Shown here one piece after another: positions 6,462 to 10,717 of a DNA stretch of 10,717 bases. The DNA comes from DASTQL01 sp035462375. GTDB taxonomy: Bacteria > Actinomycetota > Actinomycetes > Jiangellales > Jiangellaceae. The stretch is from NCBI GenBank assembly GCA_035462375.1, contig DATHUJ010000097.1:1-10717 (forward strand). The letters are read 5' to 3'. The notes under the pieces were generated by a model that worked only from the letters and a program-made list of their open reading frames with translations, made no database searches and was not told the DNA's origin. Each line of letters opens with the position of its first letter. Position 1 is the stretch's first letter. Position numbers and translations under genes: made by a program.

Positions 6462-7854
6462 ACCGCGTCGGTTCGTGTACTCACCGGCGATGCTGGTCCT
6501 GTCCGCCGGCGTGCTGATGCTGCCCATGGGTGCGTTCCTCCTGCTCATGCGGCGGCCACAACTCGACCTGAGGTGGGAGCACCACCCCTCGCACTTCTGG
6601 CTGGTCCTCGCGACCGCAACGTTGAGCGCCGTGCTGGCCTACGCCACCGGAGCAGCCGCGGAGCGCCGCGGCGACGCACGGGTGCTCCTCGTCTCGCTCG
6701 GCTTCCTCGCTGCCGCAGGCTTCCTCGGTCTGCACGCGTTGGCGACGCCGGGCGTGCTCCTCGCTCACCCGAACACCGGCTTCGTCGTGGCGACCCCGGT
6801 CGGCATCGCGCTCGCATCGCTGTTCGCCGTCGCGTCCGGGCTCGACTTCACCGGGGACCGCACGGTGCGTGCGGTCCGGGTCGGTCGCCGGCTGCGGCCC
6901 GCCCTGCTCGCCCTGATGGCCCTGTGGGCCGTGGCGTCCCTCGCGCGGGTCCCCCCGCTGCACCAGGACCAGGTGAGCGAGCAGGCCGACGGGGTATTGG
7001 CGGTGCTGGCGGTTCTCGCGATCCTGGCCTACGGCGTGAGCGCGGTGCGGTACCTCCAGCTGTGGAAGAGGCGACCATCCCTGCTGCTGCTGTCGGTCCT
7101 GGCAGCCTTCGTCCTGCTCGCGGAGGCGATGGTCGCGGTGGTCTTCGCCCGCAACTGGCAGTTGTCGTGGTGGGAGTGGCACCTGCTCATGCTCGCGGCC
7201 TTCGCATTGGTCGCCGGCGGTGCTCGGATGCAGTGGCACGAGGAGCGGTTCGCGGACCTCTACCTGCAGGACACCGTCGCGGGAACCCGCGAGATGAGCG
7301 TGCTGTTCGCAGACCTCCAGGGATTCACCACGTTCTCGGAGAGCCACGACCCGGCCGAGGTGACCGAGATGCTGAACACCTTCTTCGAGGTCGCCGTCCC
7401 TGCCACCGTCCGACGGTTCGGTGGCGACGTCGACCGGATCATCGGCGACGCCCTCATGGTCACCTTCAACAAGCGCGGTGACCAGCCCGACCATGCCGGA
7501 CGCGCGGCCGGCGCGGGACTCTCCCTGCAGGAGGAGACTGCCCGGGTCGCCGACGAGCATCCCGGTTGGCCACGGTTCCGGGTCGGCATCAACAGCGGCC
7601 CGGTCCTCGTGTCGCTGCTGGGCACCGAGGGGGGACGCACGCACACGGTCATCGGGGACACCGTCAACGTCGCCTCCCGGATCGAGGGGAAGGCCCCGGG
7701 CGGTGGGGTTGCCATCGGTCCGCGCACCAAGGCTCTGCTACCCGACGCGGTCACCGAGCCCCTCGGCCCCCTTCTGCTCAAGGGCAAGTCCGAGCCCATC
7801 GAGGTACATCTCCTGGTTCGCCTCGGTCAGACCGAACCGCGTTTCGCAGGGTGA
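6454..7854 (+). CDS. Membrane-anchored class III adenylate/guanylate cyclase
   Basis: 466 aa. The N-terminal half has about six or seven membrane stretches (about 10-31, 48-67, 76-96, 109-128, 149-165, 180-197, 208-231, 243-256). A short linker (260-279) leads to a cyclase catalytic domain (280-457). Metal ligands are Asp287 (VLFADLQGFT) and Asp332 (IIGDALMVTFN). The other substrate-pocket motif is VIGDTVNVASRIE, with Asp402, Asn405 and Arg409. The position normally held by the adenine-selecting Lys is Arg328 (DVDRIIGD). With Asp402 kept, ATP is the likelier substrate, giving cAMP, but the Arg leaves this open. Class III domains work as dimers. The ATG at 6454 lies 8 nt inside the end of the flavoprotein gene, with AAGG about 6 nt before it, so translation is probably coupled. 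An in-frame ATG at 6403 would lie deep in the upstream gene. The stop converges on the PadR gene with a 13-bp gap. Confidence 0.92.
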   Translation: MAEPRRFVYSPAMLVLSAGVLMLPMGAFLLLMRRPQLDLRWEHHPSHFWLVLATATLSAVLAYATGAAAERRGDARVLLVSLGFLAAAGFLGLHALATPGVLLAHPNTGFVVATPVGIALASLFAVASGLDFTGDRTVRAVRVGRRLRPALLALMALWAVASLARVPPLHQDQVSEQADGVLAVLAVLAILAYGVSAVRYLQLWKRRPSLLLLSVLAAFVLLAEAMVAVVFARNWQLSWWEWHLLMLAAFALVAGGARMQWHEERFADLYLQDTVAGTREMSVLFADLQGFTTFSESHDPAEVTEMLNTFFEVAVPATVRRFGGDVDRIIGDALMVTFNKRGDQPDHAGRAAGAGLSLQEETARVADEHPGWPRFRVGINSGPVLVSLLGTEGGRTHTVIGDTVNVASRIEGKAPGGGVAIGPRTKALLPDAVTEPLGPLLLKGKSEPIEVHLLVRLGQTEPRFAG

Positions 7855-7867
7855 GTGGACGGCTCCC

Positions 7868-8665
7868 TCAACGGGGGCCGAGGCCACGTTCCGCGAGGGC
7901 GGCGCGGAGCACGCGCAGTGCCTTCGGGCCGACGCCGTGCAGCCGGGCCAGGCCGGCCTCGTCCACGTCCGCCAGCGACTGCAGCGTCGGGTAACCCGCG
8001 GCCTGCAGCGCCCGCCGCGCCGGTGCGCCGATCCCGGGTGGAAGGTCCGCCAGGGCCGGGGCCTCGTCGGTCGCCGGCGGCGCCGGCCAGCTGAGCCGCC
8101 CGGCCCGCAGGTCGTCGACCAGCCCCCGTACGTACCCGAGCTCGGTCGCGGCGAGCTCGCGCTGCAGCTCCGTCTCGACGAGGAAGAGGCGGGGCAGGAA
8201 CGTGCTCCCCTGCGCCAGGTCGGTGTCGAGGGCTGCCACCCCTTCCTCGAGGCGGGCAACGCGAGTGGTCAGCGCCTCCAGGACCTCGTTCGGCGAGAGG
8301 CTCGGCAGGAACGCGAGGGCGGCTGGGAACTCGGGGTACTCCTGCGCCGGGTTCGAGAGCATGGTCCGGAGCCACTCGCGCAGGGTCGCGCGGCCCTCGG
8401 GGGTGATCCGGTAGGTCGTCCGCTCGGGCCGCTTGGCCGGCCGGCTGGTCGACTCGACGTCGACGAGGCCGTCGCGGACGAGCCGCTGGACCGTCTGGTA
8501 GATGCTGTTTCGTTGCGTCACGTTGACGACGTCGTCCTTGTGCCGCTCCTTGATCAGCTGCTGCATCCGGTAGGCGTGCATCGCCTCTTCGCCCAACATC
8601 GACAGCACCGCCATGGCGAGGACGGAGCGGCGGGGTGGCACGGGCCGAGGGTAATGGGTTGCCAC
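7868..8665 (-). CDS. PadR-family transcriptional repressor with C-terminal helix-hairpin-helix domain
   Basis: 265 aa from GTG 8663-8665. An ATG at 8687-8689 is in frame and would give 273 aa. GTG is preferred because GGAG (8674-8677) lies 8 nt before it, while the ATG has no ribosome site. The PadR winged helix spans about residues 12-95: RRSVLAMAVLSMLGEEAMHAYRM, then RNSIYQTVQRLVRDGLVD and the wing RTTYRITPEGRATLREWL. A helical effector/dimer region follows (about 100-190), with coiled-coil-like ARLEEGVAALDTDLAQ. A Pro/Ala linker leads to a C-terminal domain (about 207-265) with two helix-hairpin-helix-like repeats, LPPGIGAPARRALQAAG and LHGVGPKALRVLRAALAERG. PadR proteins usually end after the effector region, so the fusion is unusual. 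It diverges from the monooxygenase gene and probably represses that gene and itself, with release by a small hydrophobic ligand (inference from the family). Confidence 0.9.
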   Translation of the reverse strand: MATHYPRPVPPRRSVLAMAVLSMLGEEAMHAYRMQQLIKERHKDDVVNVTQRNSIYQTVQRLVRDGLVDVESTSRPAKRPERTTYRITPEGRATLREWLRTMLSNPAQEYPEFPAALAFLPSLSPNEVLEALTTRVARLEEGVAALDTDLAQGSTFLPRLFLVETELQRELAATELGYVRGLVDDLRAGRLSWPAPPATDEAPALADLPPGIGAPARRALQAAGYPTLQSLADVDEAGLARLHGVGPKALRVLRAALAERGLGPR

Positions 8666-8692
8666 GATAGTCACTCCATGTATAGTCATAGC
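8659..8692 (+). promoter_or_regulatory. Strong sigma70-type promoter for a leaderless monooxygenase mRNA
   Basis: -35 TTGCCA (8659-8664), 16-bp spacer, -10 TATAGT (8681-8686), then 6 nt to the ATG at 8693. Both hexamers match consensus at five of six positions or nearly so, unusual in such GC-rich DNA. The start point falls on the ATG itself, so the mRNA should have no leader. This also decides the start: the in-frame ATG at 8678 would lie upstream of the transcript. The -35 lies over the PadR start codon. Confidence 0.7.
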
Positions 8693-8696
8693 ATGG
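8667..8696. promoter_or_regulatory. Putative PadR operator between divergent genes
   Basis: ATAGTCA occurs twice in direct orientation (8667-8673 and 8682-8688, 15 bp apart), each followed by NNNCATG. The second copy lies inside CCATG-N11-CATGG (8676-8696), and ATGT-N9-GCAT (8678-8694) is close to the ATGT-N8-ACAT type of site described for PadR proteins. The repeats cover the spacer and the -10 box of the monooxygenase promoter, so bound repressor would block RNA polymerase. Confidence 0.55.
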
Positions 8697-9907
8697 ATAA
8701 CAGGGTGCTCGTTGTCGGGGGCGGCATCGCCGGGCCCGTCACCGCCGTCGCGCTACAGCAGGCCGGGCTCCATCCCGTCCTCTACGAGGCGTACGGGAGG
8801 GGTTCGGAGGGCGTCGGCGCCTTCCTCACCCTGGCCGTCAACGGCATCGAGGCGTTGGGAGCGGTCGGCCTGCGTGAGCCGGTCGAGCGGCTGGGCATGG
8901 AGACGCCGGGCATGACCATGGTCAGCGGGCGGGGCAAACACCTCGGCACCCTGCCCATGCGGGCCCGTACGGTCTCGCGGAGCGACCTCTACCAGGTGCT
9001 CCGCGACGAAGCGGTCCGTCGTGGGGTGGTCGTCGAGTACGGCAAGCGGCTCGTCGACGCGACGACGCACCGCACCGGCGTGACTGCAGTCTTCGAGGAC
9101 GGCACGTCGGCGGAGGGCGACCTGCTCGTCGGCGCCGACGGGCTGCGGTCTCGGACCCGCAGCATCATCGACCCGAAGGCCCCCGCAGCCCGACACATCG
9201 GATTGCTCAACACCGGTGGCTACGCCCGTGGGCTGCGGCTTCCCGGGGAGCCGGGCGTGGCCCACTTCGTCTTCGGCCGGCGCTGCTTCTTCGGCTACTT
9301 CCTTCACCCGGACGGCGACGTCTGGTGGTTCGCCAACCCGCCGAGCCGACGCGAGCCCAGCCGGGAGGAGCTGCTCGCCTTCACGTCCGAGCAGTGGCGG
9401 GCCCGCCTCGTGGACCTGTTCGCCGATGACCAGGGCCCCATGCTCGAGGTCATCGCAGCGACCGACGAGATCATCCCGGGCTGGAACACCTACGACCTCC
9501 CGAGCGTCCCGCGCTGGCACGACGATCGGATGGTCGTCATCGGGGATGCCGTGCACGCTGCCTCGCCGTCGTCCGGCCAGGGTGCGTCACTCGCGATCGA
9601 GGACGCTGTGCTACTGGCGATGTGCCTGCGTGACCACTTCGACGCGCTCGCTGCCTTCCGTACGTTCGAGGCACTCCGGCGCGAACGTGTGGAGCGAGTT
9701 GTCCGGCACGGCAAGCGCAGCGGGGACGGCAAGGCCGACGGCCCGGTCAAGGCGAGGATCCGCGATCTGGTCCTCCCGGCCCTGATGCGGCGGATGACCG
9801 CCAAGGGCAGCCTCGACTGGATGCTCGACTACCGCATCGACTGGGACGCCTCGGTCTGCGAGGCCCGGCCGGGCGAAGCGGTGGCGAGGACGGCGGCACA
9901 GCCCTGA
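8693..9907 (+). CDS. FAD-dependent monooxygenase (PHBH-like, group A)
   Basis: 404 aa, usual length for single-component flavoprotein hydroxylases. The N-terminal FAD motif is VLVVGGGIAGPVTAVALQQAG (within 5-25). The DG motif is LLVGADGLRSRTR (144-156), contacting both FAD and NAD(P)H. The GD motif is MVVIGDAVHAASPSSGQGASL (within 280-300). SRSDLYQVLRDEA (95-107) is the conserved Arg helix after the FAD domain. Such enzymes insert one oxygen atom into aromatic or polyketide-like substrates; members include salicylate and tetracycline hydroxylases. The beta-sheet substrate region (about 160-275) gives no clue to the substrate. The protein is soluble. The start is ATG 8693, set by the promoter, with no ribosome site. 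The PadR gene is divergent and is the likely regulator, so the substrate or a relative of it may be the inducer. The last 79 nt overlap an opposing open frame. Confidence 0.92.
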   Translation: MDNRVLVVGGGIAGPVTAVALQQAGLHPVLYEAYGRGSEGVGAFLTLAVNGIEALGAVGLREPVERLGMETPGMTMVSGRGKHLGTLPMRARTVSRSDLYQVLRDEAVRRGVVVEYGKRLVDATTHRTGVTAVFEDGTSAEGDLLVGADGLRSRTRSIIDPKAPAARHIGLLNTGGYARGLRLPGEPGVAHFVFGRRCFFGYFLHPDGDVWWFANPPSRREPSREELLAFTSEQWRARLVDLFADDQGPMLEVIAATDEIIPGWNTYDLPSVPRWHDDRMVVIGDAVHAASPSSGQGASLAIEDAVLLAMCLRDHFDALAAFRTFEALRRERVERVVRHGKRSGDGKADGPVKARIRDLVLPALMRRMTAKGSLDWMLDYRIDWDASVCEARPGEAVARTAAQP

Positions 9908-10215
9908 GCGCCGTCCCCCGGCTCACCCGCCGAGAGCCAGACCCGCCACCCCGCGAGACCCCACGCCACGGCCTGGGAGACGAAGGCTGCCCCCAGGCTG
10001 ACCGCACTGCTGGCAGCCAGGACGAGGACCGGGGCCCCGAGGACCAGCCACGAAGTGAGCCGGGGGCGGGACCCTGCCCGAACGAGCAGGACGCCCAGTA
10101 CCGTGGAGGAGACGAGGACCATCAGTCCCCCGGGCACGACGAGCACGAAGCCCTCGTCGACGAGGGTCAGCCAGTAGGACACCGTCGCGCCGAGGACCGG
10201 TCTACCGGGTGGCAC
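9829..10215 (-). CDS. Membrane protein remnant, probably missing its 5' end
   Basis: Open frame of up to 128 codons. The part from about 10190 down to 9910 looks truly coding. Third positions are almost all G or C, and it encodes three hydrophobic stretches (EGFVLVVPGGLMVLVSSTVLGVLL, split by RAGSRPRLTSW, then LVLGAPVLVLAASSAVSLGAAFV and SQAVAWGLAGWRVWL; each shown only in part by position). The available starts (GTG 10213-10215, GTG 10180-10182) have no ribosome site. The first one lies over conserved histidine-kinase sequence read the other way. So the natural start is probably lost and this is the C-terminal portion of a longer protein of unknown function. Its last 26 codons overlap the monooxygenase gene antisense and may be read-through beyond the original end. 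Confidence 0.5.
   Translation of the reverse strand: MPPGRPVLGATVSYWLTLVDEGFVLVVPGGLMVLVSSTVLGVLLVRAGSRPRLTSWLVLGAPVLVLAASSAVSLGAAFVSQAVAWGLAGWRVWLSAGEPGDGAQGCAAVLATASPGRASQTEASQSMR
10190..10205. other. Probable rearrangement junction (approximate)
   Basis: Left of here the minus strand codes for membrane protein sequence (SYWLTLVDEGF, reading leftward). Right of here the plus strand suddenly starts in the middle of a histidine kinase (VYRVAQEALTNALKHAP from 10200). Neither gene has its 5' part. A deletion between two genes that once diverged explains both losses in one step. No transposase or terminal repeat is visible. Confidence 0.5.
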
Positions 10216-10481
10216 AGGAGGCCTTGACCAACGCCCTCAAGCATGCGCCCGCCGGCCGTACGACGATGGCTCTGGGAACCGGCCCCGATGCGCTGGACCT
10301 CAGCGTCCTGACGCAGGGCGGGGCGCCTCGTCGGCTCGACGCCGAGGGAGGCGCCGGAGGGTACGGCCCGGTCGGTATGCGCGAGCGGGTCGAGAGCGTC
10401 ACCGGATCGCTCGAGGCCGGCCCCGACGCCACGGGAGGGTGGCGGGTGCTCGCCCGGTTCCCCGTCGGCGGCCCGGCGTGA
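10200..10481 (+). pseudogene. Sensor histidine kinase, catalytic domain fragment (NarX/DesK type)
   Basis: About 93 codons of a HATPase domain of the HPK7 (NarX/DesK) class. The N-box is VAQEALTNALKHAP. The G-rich ATP-lid region is GGAGGYGPVGMRERVESVTGSLEAG. The usual ending GGWRVLARFPVGGPA is present. Everything before the N-box is absent: no sensor or membrane segments and no phospho-accepting His helix. The translation just upstream (SASRTPSRRTGP) is unlike a kinase. The G1 box, normally DxGxG, reads LTQGG, so the ATP site may also be damaged. A GTG at 10209-10211 is a normal internal valine codon, not a credible start. The stop overlaps the response-regulator start by GTGA (10478-10481), the usual coupled arrangement for such pairs. 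An expressed fragment could not autophosphorylate. Confidence 0.75.
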
Positions 10482-10717
10482 CCTCGGTCGTCGTCGCCGA
10501 CGACCAGGCACCGATCCGTACGTACTGCGGATGGTGCTGAAGCACCGGGGCGTCGAGGTCCTCGGCGAGGCGGGGGACGGCCGTCAGGCCGTCGAGGTGA
10601 CCGCCGCGACCGATCCCGACGTGGTCCTCATGGACATCCGGATGCCGGTCCAGGACGGGATCGCCGCTACGGGCGAGCTCGTGCGTCGACGGTGCCGGAG
10701 CCGGGTCCTGGTGCTCA
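10478..10717 (+). pseudogene. Response regulator receiver domain with apparent 1-nt frameshift (3' partial)
   Basis: It starts at GTG 10478 and reads VTSVVVADDQAPIRT, the beta-1 strand with the acidic pair of a receiver. It then hits TGA at 10538-10540. In the +2 frame (continuing MVLKHRGVEVLGEAGDGRQA from 10531) the receiver goes on cleanly to the window edge, with the phospho-accepting Asp in VVLMDIRMPVQDG and then ELVRRR. Inserting one G after 10522 would give ...IRTVLRMVLK..., the expected helix 1. So one base appears to be missing at about 10520-10526. This could be a real inactivating mutation or a sequencing error. The family (NarL/LuxR-type output) is inferred from the kinase class; the output domain lies beyond the window. 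Confidence 0.75.

Noticed and set aside
7855..7867. Looked for a terminator between the converging cyclase and PadR genes.
   Set aside because: The 13-bp gap and its flanks show no convincing hairpin. Any terminator must lie inside one of the genes.
7421..8692. Extension of the monooxygenase frame upstream, including ATG 8678.
   Set aside because: It overlaps the cyclase and PadR genes. The flavin motif sits normally when starting at 8693, and the promoter places the transcript start there.
9908..10200. Looked for an insertion sequence, integrase site or tRNA near the junction.
   Set aside because: No transposase coding, terminal inverted repeats, target duplication or tRNA-like cloverleaf could be seen.
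10209..10211. GTG at 10209 as the true start of a small kinase-like protein.
   Set aside because: It is the valine codon inside the conserved YRVAQEALTN N-box. A real protein starting here would lack the strand and helix needed for the fold's beginning, and there is no ribosome site.

Overview
The window is GC-rich throughout (roughly 70% by eye), with strong G/C bias at third codon positions. Together with the DUF664/DinB protein, the fused receiver/thioredoxin-reductase-type flavoprotein and two promoters that seem to drive leaderless mRNAs, this points to a high-GC actinobacterium, perhaps of the Nocardioides type. The genus is inference. I see no tRNA, rRNA, CRISPR array or insertion sequence.

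Layout, left to right. (1) 2-262 (+) is the C-terminal HTH of a LuxR-family regulator cut by the window edge. (2) 275-1878 (-) is a two-gene unit: a seven-helix membrane protein of unknown function, then a DinB/DUF664 protein. (3) 2030-2863 (+) is an alpha/beta hydrolase with a complete catalytic triad. (4) 2915-4599 (-) is a translationally coupled pair: a GNAT acetyltransferase, then a polytopic membrane protein of unknown function. A long inverted repeat lies between the hydrolase and this pair, with both converging stop codons inside its outer stem. (5) 4734-7854 (+) is the most interesting unit. A three-part flavoprotein (degenerate receiver, glutaredoxin-like domain, thioredoxin-reductase fold without its CxxC) overlaps by 8 nt a membrane-anchored class III nucleotide cyclase. 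(6) 7868-9907 is a PadR-type repressor (-) fused to a C-terminal helix-hairpin-helix domain, divergent from a PHBH-type FAD monooxygenase (+). Their starts are only about 27 bp apart and share a repeat-containing operator/promoter. (7) 9829-10717 looks damaged: a membrane protein on the minus strand without its 5' end abuts a histidine kinase on the plus strand without its N-terminal part. Its partner response regulator carries an apparent 1-nt deletion.

Working picture (inference). Region 5 could couple a redox or phosphorylation-like input, sensed by the non-thiol flavoprotein, to cyclic nucleotide production at the membrane. Region 6 looks like a self-contained, ligand-induced oxidative modification module. 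Region 7 looks like a two-component locus lost by deletion, although an assembly error must be excluded.
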